64,000 nt of DNA from Micrococcales bacterium 73-13 (GTDB taxonomy: Bacteria; Actinomycetota; Actinomycetes; Actinomycetales; Microbacteriaceae). Position 1 is the first letter of the stretch. Every line of letters begins with the position of its first letter. Below are positions 17,343 through 25,076 of the stretch, in pieces. The notes beneath the pieces were generated by a model, which had not been told where the DNA came from, ran no database searches, and was given only the letters and a program-made list of their open reading frames with translations. Both the position numbers and the translations under genes were made by a program. The DNA lies in NCBI GenBank assembly GCA_001898855.1, contig MKVN01000016.1:1-64000 (forward strand), written 5' to 3'.

Positions 17343-17408
17343 TCCGTAACTCCTTTGTGTCGGAACTATGTGATCAGGGGTGGGTGATTGGGATGGTGAC
17401 GAGGAGGG

Positions 17409-18671
17409 TCAGCGGAAGTGCAGGCGGCACGGGAGGTCGTTGAGCTCCTCGATGCCGTCGGGGGTCACGGCGACGGTGCCGCCGATGAGCACCCGGCTGC
17501 GGTGGTTCATGGCGTTCGGCTCGAGGACGAACAGCCAGCCCGCCTCGATCTCCGCGTCGCCGTGCGACGGCACCGTGCGCAGCGGGGGCGTCGCCGGGAG
17601 GTCGGGGATCGCCTCCACGCCGCGCAGCGCCGCGTCGACCATCGCCAGCGGCGCGACCGAGTGGATGTTCGGGCCGAGGCTCCAGTAGCCGCCGTCGAGG
17701 ATCGGACGGCTCATCGCCTCGCACACCTCGGAGAAGCGCGCCCCGGGGCGCAGTCGGTCCCGACCGATCTCGTAGGCTGCGCGCGCCGCATCGCCGGCGC
17801 CGCTCATCCGCTCGCCCGCGGAACCGATCGCGATGGTCATCTCCTGCTGGGTCTCGATGCCGGCGAGGCAGGAGAAGATCTCGGCGAGCACGATGTCGCC
17901 GTCCTGGACGGTCCGCGGACGCGCGCCGTGGGTGAAGGTGTTCGGCGGCCCCCAGCCCATCGAGTCCGGCCCGACGCGGAGCAGCAGGTGCGGGTGCGCG
18001 GTGTACGCGCCGGCGCTCTGGATCGCCCAGAGCACGGCCGCGTACACCTCGGCGTCGGTGGCTCCGGGCTTCGCCGCCTCGAGCATCGCGGCGCAGGCGT
18101 CCTCGCCGATGCGCGCGGCCTGCCGGGTGACCTCGAGCTCCTCCGCCGACTTCGGGAGCGTGCGCAGCGCCCAGTCCTGGGAGACGTCCTCGAACACGGC
18201 GTCCGGGAAGGCGTCGAGGACCCCGCTCCACGCGTCGTAGGTGATCAGCCCCTCCATCTCCATCGGACCGCGGCTGAGCAGCCCGACGACGCCGAAGCGC
18301 TTACGGCCGAGCCCGCGCTCGACGAGTGCGTCCCGGAGTCCGTCGAACATGCGGACGCCGGGCCGGGCGTCCGGGATCCACGGCGTGATCTCGGCGTTGG
18401 AGCGGTCGTGCCGCAGCGTGACCCGATGCATCTGGGTGACGAAGTAGATCGGCTCGCCCTCGAGCGGGAACAGGACCACCCCCTCGTAGACCTCGTTGGT
18501 CAGGTAGGTGTCGAATCGCTCCCGGCCGCGCAGGCCCGCCACGATGAGCGCGTCGAGTCCCTGCTCGCGCAGGAACGACCGAACGAGCTCGTGCCGACGA
18601 TCGCGTTCGGCGGACGAGAGCCAGGGCCGGCCGTCCGTGTCGAACTGCAGGGACTGTCGTGTGTAGCTCAC
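17409..18671 (-). CDS. Creatinase/aminopeptidase-fold (M24) protein with lost metal ligands
   Basis: A 420-residue protein with an N-terminal creatinase-type domain (to ~170) and a C-terminal pita-bread domain. In metal-dependent M24 peptidases five residues (Asp, Asp, His, Glu, Glu) bind two metals. At the matching places here I see Glu264, Gln275/276, His337, Glu384 and Gly398, so at least two or three ligands are lost. That resembles creatinase, a metal-free amidinohydrolase with the same fold, more than a prolidase. First gene of the presumed module A operon, directly behind a GntR-type operator. A C-N hydrolase acting on the imported compound is a reasonable inference; the substrate is unknown. 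Confidence 0.85.
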   Translation of the reverse strand: MSYTRQSLQFDTDGRPWLSSAERDRRHELVRSFLREQGLDALIVAGLRGRERFDTYLTNEVYEGVVLFPLEGEPIYFVTQMHRVTLRHDRSNAEITPWIPDARPGVRMFDGLRDALVERGLGRKRFGVVGLLSRGPMEMEGLITYDAWSGVLDAFPDAVFEDVSQDWALRTLPKSAEELEVTRQAARIGEDACAAMLEAAKPGATDAEVYAAVLWAIQSAGAYTAHPHLLLRVGPDSMGWGPPNTFTHGARPRTVQDGDIVLAEIFSCLAGIETQQEMTIAIGSAGERMSGAGDAARAAYEIGRDRLRPGARFSEVCEAMSRPILDGGYWSLGPNIHSVAPLAMVDAALRGVEAIPDLPATPPLRTVPSHGDAEIEAGWLFVLEPNAMNHRSRVLIGGTVAVTPDGIEELNDLPCRLHFR

Positions 18672-18725
18672 GTGACTCCTCCATCGGCCGCCGGGACGCC
18701 ATGGGCCCGACCTCGTGACTAATAT

Positions 18726-18735
18726 TGGTATACCA
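18726..18735. promoter_or_regulatory. GntR operator site 1 (TGGTATACCA)
   Basis: A perfect 10-bp palindrome of the FadR-subfamily type (TNGT-N3-ACNA). On the minus strand a TTGACG -35 element occupies 18748-18753, so the palindrome sits where the -10 box of the creatinase-like/ABC operon should be. The same core, GTATACCA, recurs near 19.60 and 20.54 kb, in front of the other genes of this module. Confidence 0.7.
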
Positions 18736-18892
18736 TATACGAAGCACCGTCAACCATCTTCATGCCCGATGCCCAGGGTGGTCGCTCGCGAGAGCACCGG
18801 CAGCCCTCTCGGCTCCTGCTCCGCGGTCCGCTCGGCCGTGCCGATGCCGTGGCCCGTCCCCCCGGGACGGTCGCGGCGCGAATCGCCGACGA

Positions 18893-19432
18893 CTAGGCGC
18901 GAGGCCGCGCGCCGCCGTTCAGCTCGTGCCAGCGCCGGTAGACCTCGAGCGCCTCGGGCCGCTGCTCCGCCTGCAACGGCAGCCGCCGCTCATCCCAGCG
19001 CTTCGAGAACTCGTCATAGAGGCCCGCGAACTCGAAGTACTTCCGATCGTCGACGTAGTACTCGGAGTACGCCTCGCGGGTGCTGAGGAAGACCACCCGA
19101 TCCGGGGAGCAGTAGTAGAGCGAGCCCAGGCACATCGGGCAGGGCAGCGCGAGGATGTAGATCGTCGCGCCGACGAGGTGCTCGGTGCCGAGCCGCGTGC
19201 AGGCGTCGCGGATCGCGAGGATCTCGGCGTGCGCGGTGGGATCGTGCGTCTGCGCGACGAGGTTCGGGCTCTCGGCGACCACTTCGCCGTCGATGACGAT
19301 CACGCACGCGAACGGTCGACCGCCCTCCTCGACGTTCCTCCTGGCGAGCTCGATGGTGCGAGCGGCGAAGTCGGTCGACTCACCGCCCGGCATCCGCGTC
19401 CGCTCGTCCGACTGCCGCGCTTCTGATTGCAA
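18893..19432 (-). CDS. Cytidine-deaminase-fold nucleoside/base deaminase
   Basis: A 179-residue zinc deaminase of the guanine/cytosine/tRNA-adenosine deaminase superfamily. The zinc site is intact: HAE (His68, Glu70) and PCPMC (Cys98, Cys101). I prefer the TTG start at 19432 because AAGGAG lies 7 nt before it; an ATG 13 codons further in has no ribosome-binding site. The C-terminal part (DDRKYFEFAGLYDEF) resembles guanine-deaminase-like members more than tRNA editing enzymes. It sits between the importer operon and the GntR regulator, with an operator 160 bases upstream, so it probably deaminates the module A substrate. Confidence 0.85.
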   Translation of the reverse strand: MQSEARQSDERTRMPGGESTDFAARTIELARRNVEEGGRPFACVIVIDGEVVAESPNLVAQTHDPTAHAEILAIRDACTRLGTEHLVGATIYILALPCPMCLGSLYYCSPDRVVFLSTREAYSEYYVDDRKYFEFAGLYDEFSKRWDERRLPLQAEQRPEALEVYRRWHELNGGARPRA

Positions 19433-19591
19433 CTGCCAACTCCTTCTCGAGGCTGTGGGCGAACGGTCGCGGCCGGGCTCCGGAGTCCGCAGGTCGATCG
19501 ACGAGCGCCTGTCCGCAACACCACCGCACTGTGGCTCCCACCCCGGATGGCCGGCACAGATCGCCTCCACGCCGAGATCGTTATCGGTCGG

Positions 19592-19601
19592 TAGTATACC
19601 A
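19592..19601. promoter_or_regulatory. GntR operator site 2 (TAGTATACCA)
   Basis: Nine of ten bases match operator site 1. Read on the minus strand it contains TATACT, a perfect -10 hexamer for the deaminase gene, giving a leader of roughly 150 nt. Binding here would block RNA polymerase directly. Confidence 0.6.
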
Positions 19602-19700
19602 TCGCCCAAATTGAGCAGCCGACCTCGACCCGGCCGGATCCGACCGGCCGTCGATGAGCCGGGTGCTCCGCGGCGCCGGCTCGGGCCTCGCGCCCACCTC

Positions 19701-20393
19701 CTAGGCGTCCGCCCCCATCAGCTCCGCCAGCGCGTCGATCGTCGACTGCCGCGTCGCGGCGACATGCGCCCGCGCGTATTCGGCCGCCTGCGGACCGTCC
19801 CCGCCCGCGATGAGCTCGAAGAGCCTGCGGTGCTCCTGCGCCAGCAGCGGGCTGGACTCGGCGCGGCTCATGAAGCTGAACAGCCAGCGCACCCGAGCCC
19901 CGATCGGCTTCATGATGGACGTGAGGAGCGGGCTCTCGGCGAGATCGACGATCAGCTCGTGGAAGCGGGCGTTCTCCACCGTCCGCTCCGCCTCGTCGTC
20001 GGTCAGCGCGGTCTGCTCGGCGCGCAGCAGCGCCTGCTCCAGCCGCTTGACGCCGGCGGCGTCGATCCGCTCCGCGGCCAGTCGCGCGGCAAGCGAGTCG
20101 AGCTGCTCGCGCACGTCGAACAGGTCCGAAACACTGTCGATGGTGAACGTCGCGACGGTCGCGCCGCGCCGCGGAGTGATCGTGAGGAAGCCCTCGGCCG
20201 CGAGATGCAGCATGGCCTCGCGCAAGGGAACACGGGAGACCCCGTAGGTCTCCGAGAGGGTGCGTTCCACGAGTCGCTCGCCGGGTTCGAGCCGTCCTTG
20301 GACGATGTCCATCCGGAGCTCGTCGATGAGCTCCGATTTGAGCGAGCGATGCCGATCGCCGAGAGGGTCCCGCTTCCCCGCGATGTCAGTCAT
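19701..20393 (-). CDS. GntR/FCD transcriptional regulator, module A
   Basis: A 230-residue FadR-subfamily regulator: winged HTH at residues ~15-80 (LSETYGVSRVPLREAMLHL as recognition region) and an all-helical FCD ligand-binding domain with the usual metal-binding His pattern (FHELIV, EHRRLFELI, AHVAA). An AAGGGAGA ribosome-binding site precedes the ATG. It is divergent from the RutA-like gene, and the 228-base gap between them carries operator site 3. The three GTATACCA sites in this module match the subfamily's operator consensus, so it is the likely repressor of the whole module, including itself; the effector would be the substrate or an early product. Confidence 0.92.
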   Translation of the reverse strand: MTDIAGKRDPLGDRHRSLKSELIDELRMDIVQGRLEPGERLVERTLSETYGVSRVPLREAMLHLAAEGFLTITPRRGATVATFTIDSVSDLFDVREQLDSLAARLAAERIDAAGVKRLEQALLRAEQTALTDDEAERTVENARFHELIVDLAESPLLTSIMKPIGARVRWLFSFMSRAESSPLLAQEHRRLFELIAGGDGPQAAEYARAHVAATRQSTIDALAELMGADA

Positions 20394-20538
20394 ACGTTCT
20401 CCCTTGGAGAGGCCTCGGCAGGAACAGAAGGCAATCCGGAGGATCGGCCTACGGAAGGTAGACGGCGATGGCCACCGACACTCTCGGCGACGCCACCTTA
20501 CAGCCCAAGCGCGATCTCATTGTGCTCCATTTGGTCTG

Positions 20539-20548
20539 ATGTATACCA
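20539..20548. promoter_or_regulatory. GntR operator site 3 (ATGTATACCA)
   Basis: Shares GTATACCA with operator sites 1 and 2. It lies between a possible -35 (TTGGTC, 20531-20536) and -10 (CATATT, 20554-20559) of the RutA-like gene, 74 bases before its start codon, in the divergent region also serving the regulator gene. Confidence 0.6.
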
Positions 20549-20621
20549 TATTGCATATTCGGGTGAGACATCGGCGTACACCCCCGCTCACCCCTTATCG
20601 ACGGCGAAGGGAAGTTCGGAT

Positions 20622-21683
20622 ATGCGTCTCGGTGTGTTCCTGCCTACCGGCAACAACGGCTGGATCTTCTCGGCCAATTCCCCGCAGTACATGCCGACCT
20701 ACGCGCTCAACCAGAGCATCGTGCGCCGAGCCGAGGGCTTCGGCTTCCAGCTCGGGCTCGAGATGATCTCCTTCCGCGGCTACGGCGGCGCCACCGAGCA
20801 CTGGGACTACACCACCGAGCCGTTCACGCTCGCGTCCCCGATCCTCGCGACGACCCGACGGATGCAGATCTTCGCATCGGTCGGCGTCCTCTCCCTCCAC
20901 CCCGCGATGCTCGCCCGGATGGTGGCCACGATCGACGACGTGGCGCCGGGGCGCCTCGGCATCAACATCACCACCGGATGGCACCGTGCGGAATATGCGC
21001 AGATGGGCATGTGGCCCGGCGACGACTACTTCGGATACCGCTACGAGTACGCGACCGAGTACACGACGATCCTCAAGCAGCTGCTGGAGGAGGGAGCGTC
21101 CGACTTCAAGGGACGGTACTTCGAGCTGGACGACTGCCGGATGGGCTTCCATCCGGCGAATCCCGTACAGATCGTCGCCGCGGGCGCCTCGGGCCGCGGA
21201 CGGCGGTTCGCCGCGGAGTTCGCCGACTACAACTTCACCACCGCCAAGGACCCCGATGGGATGCGCACCGCCGTCGACGAGCTGCGGAGCGCGACGGAGC
21301 AGACCGGCCGGGACGTCCGCCTGCTCACCGCCCGGAGCGTGATCCTCGGCGACACCGACGAGGACGCCGCCCGGCTGATCGACCACTACAACGCGGGGAC
21401 CGACACGGAGGCGCTGGCGAACGAGCAGGGGAACTACGCCGTCGACGCCAAGGGCACCAGCTCGACCGAGCGCGCCGCCTCGATCCAGGTGCGCCAGGCG
21501 ATCAATCCGGATGACGCGGCGCTGTTCGCCGGCTCCCCGCGGACCGTCGCCCGCAGGCTGAACGAGCTGGCGGCGATCGACGGGATCGACGGCGTGCTGA
21601 TGCACTTCGACGACTTCGAGGCGGGGCTCGACCGCTTCGGCGTCGAGGTGATCCCGCTGCTCGACTTCGACATCACCCGCTGA
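20622..21683 (+). CDS. RutA-like flavin-dependent monooxygenase (LLM family)
   Basis: A 353-residue luciferase-like TIM-barrel monooxygenase. The N-terminus (GVFLPTGNNGW, then PQYMPT) and the GWHRAEYAQMG, WPGDDYF and DFKGRYF segments closely follow the pyrimidine monooxygenase RutA, which oxidatively opens the uracil ring at C4 using FMNH2 and O2. RutA needs a separate flavin reductase (RutF); none is encoded nearby, and no rutB-E genes are present. The ATG follows GAAGGGAAG. The frame stays open far upstream, but homology starts here. A pyrimidine or related N-heterocycle is the best substrate guess; LLM enzymes for sulfonates or other amides are alternatives. Confidence 0.88.
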   Translation: MRLGVFLPTGNNGWIFSANSPQYMPTYALNQSIVRRAEGFGFQLGLEMISFRGYGGATEHWDYTTEPFTLASPILATTRRMQIFASVGVLSLHPAMLARMVATIDDVAPGRLGINITTGWHRAEYAQMGMWPGDDYFGYRYEYATEYTTILKQLLEEGASDFKGRYFELDDCRMGFHPANPVQIVAAGASGRGRRFAAEFADYNFTTAKDPDGMRTAVDELRSATEQTGRDVRLLTARSVILGDTDEDAARLIDHYNAGTDTEALANEQGNYAVDAKGTSSTERAASIQVRQAINPDDAALFAGSPRTVARRLNELAAIDGIDGVLMHFDDFEAGLDRFGVEVIPLLDFDITR

Positions 21684-21684
21684 G

Positions 21685-21711
21685 CGCGGCGGCGACGCCT
21701 GCCCCGCCGCG
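21685..21711. terminator. Hairpin between RutA-like gene and hpaD
   Basis: An 8-bp stem (CGCGGCGG/CCGCCGCG) with an 11-base loop starts one base after the stop of the RutA-like gene and lies before the stop of the convergent hpaD. No T-tract is visible. A bidirectional terminator is plausible. Confidence 0.4.
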
Positions 21712-21732
21712 ATCGGCGGAGAGCCGGCGGCC

Positions 21733-22833
21733 TCAGAGCTGCTGGCCCAGCTTGAAGCCGTGCTCGGTGTCGCCCTCCCGGGTGTAGGAGAAGCCGTCCG
21801 CGCCGATCGTGACGGCCATCTCCGACTCCTCGGTGCGCGCGACGACCGCCTGCGGGCTCCCGTCGAGGTCGAGCACGAGGGATGCCTCGGTGTACCACGA
21901 GGGGACGACCGGGTTGCCCCACCAGTCGCGGCGCTGGTTGTCGTGGACGTCCCAGGTGACGAGCGGGTTGTCGGGATCGCCGGTGTAGTAGTCCTGCGTG
22001 TAGATCTCGACGCGGTGGCCGTCGGGGTCGCGCAGATACAGGTAGAACGCGTTGGACACCCCGTGGCGCCCGGGTCCGCGCTCGATCGCGTCGGACATCC
22101 GCAGCGCGCCGAGCTTGTCGCAGATGGCGATGATGTTGTGCTTCTCGTGCGTGGCGAACGCGAGGTGGTGCATCCGCGGGCCGTCGCCGCCGGTCATCGC
22201 GGTGTCGTGCACGGTGGGCTTGCGCCGCATCCAGGCGGCGTAGACCACGCCGTCGGCGTCCTCGATGTCCTCCGTGGTGCGGAATCCGAGGTCCTCCATG
22301 AACCTGGTGGCGCGGGGCACGTCCGGGGTGACCTGGTTGAAGTGGTCGAGGCGCACCAGCGCGCCGGGCGTGTAGAGGTCGTAGCGCCAGGCGAGCCGCT
22401 CGACGTGCTGCACGTCGTGGAAGTACTCCACCGGGAAGCCGAGCGGGTCGACGACGCGGACCGAGTCCCCGATCCCTCGGACGAAGCCGTCGCGTCGGCG
22501 TCGCACGTCGCAGCCGAGCTCGCGGTAGTAGGCCTCGGCGCGGTCGAGGTCCTCCGGTGCGCGCACCCGGTAGGCGAACGCGGCGACCGCGGCGACCGGC
22601 CCCTGCCGGAGCACCAGATTGTGGTGGATGAACTCCTCGAACGTCCGCAGATGGATGGCATCGGCCGTCTCCTCGGTCACGATGAGGCCGAGCACGTCGA
22701 CGTAGAACTCGCGCGAGCGCGCGAGGTCGGTGACGACGATCTCCATGTACGCGCAGCGCAGGATGTCCGGTGCGGGCGCGGCCGGCGTCGGGATCGCGTT
22801 CGGGAGGTTCTGGAGCTTCTCGAGCACGGACAT
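21733..22833 (-). CDS. hpaD: 3,4-dihydroxyphenylacetate 2,3-dioxygenase
   Basis: A 366-residue type I extradiol dioxygenase that opens homoprotocatechuate to 5-carboxymethyl-2-hydroxymuconate semialdehyde. It aligns with the Brevibacterium fuscum enzyme at a constant offset of nine residues: metal ligands His164, His223 and Glu276 correspond to His155, His214 and Glu267, and His209 to the acid-base His200. The C-terminal lid (YTGDPDNPLVTWDVHDNQRRDWWG) is also present. The ATG at 22833 lies 4 bases after the hpaE stop, so it is the last gene of the ridA-rraA-gntR-hpaE-hpaD run. Fe(II) or Mn(II) may be used; this cannot be told from sequence. Confidence 0.95.
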   Translation of the reverse strand: MSVLEKLQNLPNAIPTPAAPAPDILRCAYMEIVVTDLARSREFYVDVLGLIVTEETADAIHLRTFEEFIHHNLVLRQGPVAAVAAFAYRVRAPEDLDRAEAYYRELGCDVRRRRDGFVRGIGDSVRVVDPLGFPVEYFHDVQHVERLAWRYDLYTPGALVRLDHFNQVTPDVPRATRFMEDLGFRTTEDIEDADGVVYAAWMRRKPTVHDTAMTGGDGPRMHHLAFATHEKHNIIAICDKLGALRMSDAIERGPGRHGVSNAFYLYLRDPDGHRVEIYTQDYYTGDPDNPLVTWDVHDNQRRDWWGNPVVPSWYTEASLVLDLDGSPQAVVARTEESEMAVTIGADGFSYTREGDTEHGFKLGQQL

Positions 22834-22837
22834 GGCG

Positions 22838-24364
22838 TCAGTCCACCTTCTTGAACGAGGTCGCGGCATCGGGGCCCTTCCCGAAGCGCGGCGAGTGGGA
22901 TTGGTCGAGCGTGATGTGCACCGCCTGCTGGTCGGTGTAGAAGTCGATCGAGCGGGTGCCGCCCTCGTGGCCGAGCCCGGAGGCCTTGACGCCGCCGAAC
23001 GGCGTCCGCAGGTCGCGGACGTTGTTCGAGTTCAGCCACACCATGCCGGCCTCCAGCGCCTGGGCGAAGTTGTGCGCCCGCCTCAGGTCGGTCGTCCAGA
23101 CGTAGGCGGCGAGGCCGTACTTCGTGCCGTTCGCCAGCCGCAGCGCCTCCGCGTCGTCCTCGAACGGCGTGATCGCGACGACCGGGCCGAAGATCTCCTC
23201 CTGGAAGATCCGCGCGGTCGGCGGGACGTCGGCGAACGCGGTCGGCGCGACCCAGTTCCCCTCCGGGCCGAAGCCGTCCGGCCGGCCGCCCCCGGCGATC
23301 AGCCGGGCCTCGGTCCGGCCGATCTCGACGTAGGACATGACCTTCGCGTAGTGCTCGGGGTGGACGAGCGCGCCGACCTCGGTCGCCGGGTCGTGCGGGT
23401 CGCCGACGACGATGTTGCCGGCCCGCTCGGCGTAGGCGGCCACGAAGTCGTCGTAGACGCCGCGCTGCACGAGGATCCTGCTGCCGGCGGTGCACCGCTC
23501 GCCGTTCAGCGAGTACACGCCGAACACCGTCGCGTCGAGCGCCGCCTCGAGGTCGGCGTCGTCGAACACCACCGCGGGCGACTTCCCGCCGAGCTCCATC
23601 GAGAGGCCCTTGAGGTGCGGCGCCGCGTTGGCGAAGATGATCTGCCCGGTCCGGCTCTCCCCCGTGAAGCTGATCAGCGGGACGTCGGGGTGCTTGACGA
23701 GCGCGTCGCCGGCCTCCTCGCCGAGGCCGTTGACGAGGTTGAACACCCCGTCCGGCACGCCCGCCTCCTGGAAGATCTCCGCCCAGAGCGTCGCCGAGAG
23801 CGGCGTGAACTCTGCGGGCTTGAGCACGACGGTGTTCCCGGTCGCCAGCGCCGGGGCGAGCTTCCAGGACTCGAGCATGAACGGCGTGTTCCACGGGGTG
23901 ATGAGCCCGGCGACGCCCTTCGGCTTGCGGTTGACGTAATTGATCTGACGCCCGGGCACCTTGAACGCGTCGTCGACCTGGGCGACGATCAGGTCGGCGA
24001 AGAAGCGGAAGTTCTCCGCGGAGCGCTGCGCCTGGCCGAGCGCCTGGGTGATCGGCAGGCCCGTGTCCCAGGTCTCCAGCTCGGCGAGCTGGCGGTCGCG
24101 CGACTCGACCAGGTCGGCGACCCGGTGCAGGACCCGCGAGCGCTGACGCGGCAGCAGCCTCGGCCACGGGCCATCATGGAACGCCCGGCCGGCCGCGGCG
24201 ACGGCCCGGTCGACGTCGGCCGCCTTGCCGGCCGCGGCCCGTACGTAGACCTCGTTCGTGACGGGGTTGAGCACGTCGAACGAGTCCCCGTCGAGCGAGT
24301 CGACGAACTCCCCGTCGATGTAGTGCAGGATGCGGGCGGGCACGCCCGCCGGGACGTCGGTCAT
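22838..24364 (-). CDS. hpaE: 5-carboxymethyl-2-hydroxymuconate semialdehyde dehydrogenase
   Basis: A 508-residue NAD+-dependent aldehyde dehydrogenase with Asn159 (in PWNTPF), general base Glu257 (in SMELGGKSP) and nucleophile Cys291 (in NGERCTAGS); NGERC is typical of the HpaE subgroup. It oxidises the ring-cleavage aldehyde made by HpaD to the tricarboxylic acid. The ATG at 24364 is preceded by GAGGA; the open frame upstream overlaps the regulator gene and is not needed. It lies 19 bases after gntR and 4 bases before hpaD. Confidence 0.94.
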   Translation of the reverse strand: MTDVPAGVPARILHYIDGEFVDSLDGDSFDVLNPVTNEVYVRAAAGKAADVDRAVAAAGRAFHDGPWPRLLPRQRSRVLHRVADLVESRDRQLAELETWDTGLPITQALGQAQRSAENFRFFADLIVAQVDDAFKVPGRQINYVNRKPKGVAGLITPWNTPFMLESWKLAPALATGNTVVLKPAEFTPLSATLWAEIFQEAGVPDGVFNLVNGLGEEAGDALVKHPDVPLISFTGESRTGQIIFANAAPHLKGLSMELGGKSPAVVFDDADLEAALDATVFGVYSLNGERCTAGSRILVQRGVYDDFVAAYAERAGNIVVGDPHDPATEVGALVHPEHYAKVMSYVEIGRTEARLIAGGGRPDGFGPEGNWVAPTAFADVPPTARIFQEEIFGPVVAITPFEDDAEALRLANGTKYGLAAYVWTTDLRRAHNFAQALEAGMVWLNSNNVRDLRTPFGGVKASGLGHEGGTRSIDFYTDQQAVHITLDQSHSPRFGKGPDAATSFKKVD

Positions 24365-24383
24365 GGGTTCCTCGCGTTGGGGT

Positions 24384-25076
24384 TCAGTCGTGGTCCGGCG
24401 TCGGGGCGCGATGCGCGTGCTGCTCGCGATGCGCGAGCACGGCGCGCAGCGTCGCGAGCCGGTGCTCGCGCGCGGCTCGTTCGATCTCCGCGGCGTCGGC
24501 GCCCTGCTCGATGAGGCGCAGGATCGCATCGTGCTCGTCGACCGCGTCGGGGGCGCGCTCCGGGACGAAGGAGAACGAGGACTCGCGCAGCATGCTCATC
24601 CGCTCCCAGCCGCGGTGGACGAGGTCGAGGATGTGCGGGTTCGGACAGGCCTCGAACAGCACCGCGTGGAACTCGAGGTTGAGCCGGGTGTAGGCGATCG
24701 GGTCGAAGTCGGCCAGGCTCCGGCGCAGCCGCTCGTTGATCTCACGGGCGCGGGCGAGCTGCTCGGGGACGAGCGCCGGCGCGGCGGCCGCCGTGGCGTA
24801 GCCCTCGATGACGGCGAGCGTCTCCATGGTGTGGAGGTACTCGACCGGGTCGAGCAGCGCGACCTGCGCGCCGACGTTCCGCTCGTACTCGACCAGGCCC
24901 TCCGCCTCGAGGCGTCGGATCGCCTCGCGCACCGGGACCACGCTCATGTCGAGCTCGCCGGCCAGCCGGTCGAGCACCAGCCGGTAGCCGGGACTGAACC
25001 GGCCGTCCTCGATCCGCGCCCGGATGTGGCGGTAGGCCTGCTCGGACTTGCTCGGCGCCAGGGTCCCGATGGTCAT
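24384..25076 (-). CDS. GntR/FCD transcriptional regulator, module B
   Basis: A 230-residue FadR-subfamily regulator with N-terminal winged HTH (LAGELDMSVVPVREAIRRL) and a C-terminal FCD domain (LEFHAVLF, DEHDAILRLI, EHRLATL). Its ATG overlaps the stop of the rraA-like gene. It is embedded in the homoprotocatechuate operon, whose two promoters each carry an ATCGTATA(C/T)GAT palindrome, the natural candidate operator. A homoprotocatechuate-pathway intermediate is the probable effector (inference). Only about 27% of positions look shared by eye with the module A regulator, and the operators differ outside the GTATA core. Confidence 0.9.
   Translation of the reverse strand: MTIGTLAPSKSEQAYRHIRARIEDGRFSPGYRLVLDRLAGELDMSVVPVREAIRRLEAEGLVEYERNVGAQVALLDPVEYLHTMETLAVIEGYATAAAAPALVPEQLARAREINERLRRSLADFDPIAYTRLNLEFHAVLFEACPNPHILDLVHRGWERMSMLRESSFSFVPERAPDAVDEHDAILRLIEQGADAAEIERAAREHRLATLRAVLAHREQHAHRAPTPDHD

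Noticed and set aside
19185..21683. An 832-codon frame containing the RutA-like gene
   Set aside because: The N-terminal 480 codons are antisense to the deaminase and GntR genes and pass through the operator; the RutA homology starts at 20622 with a ribosome-binding site.
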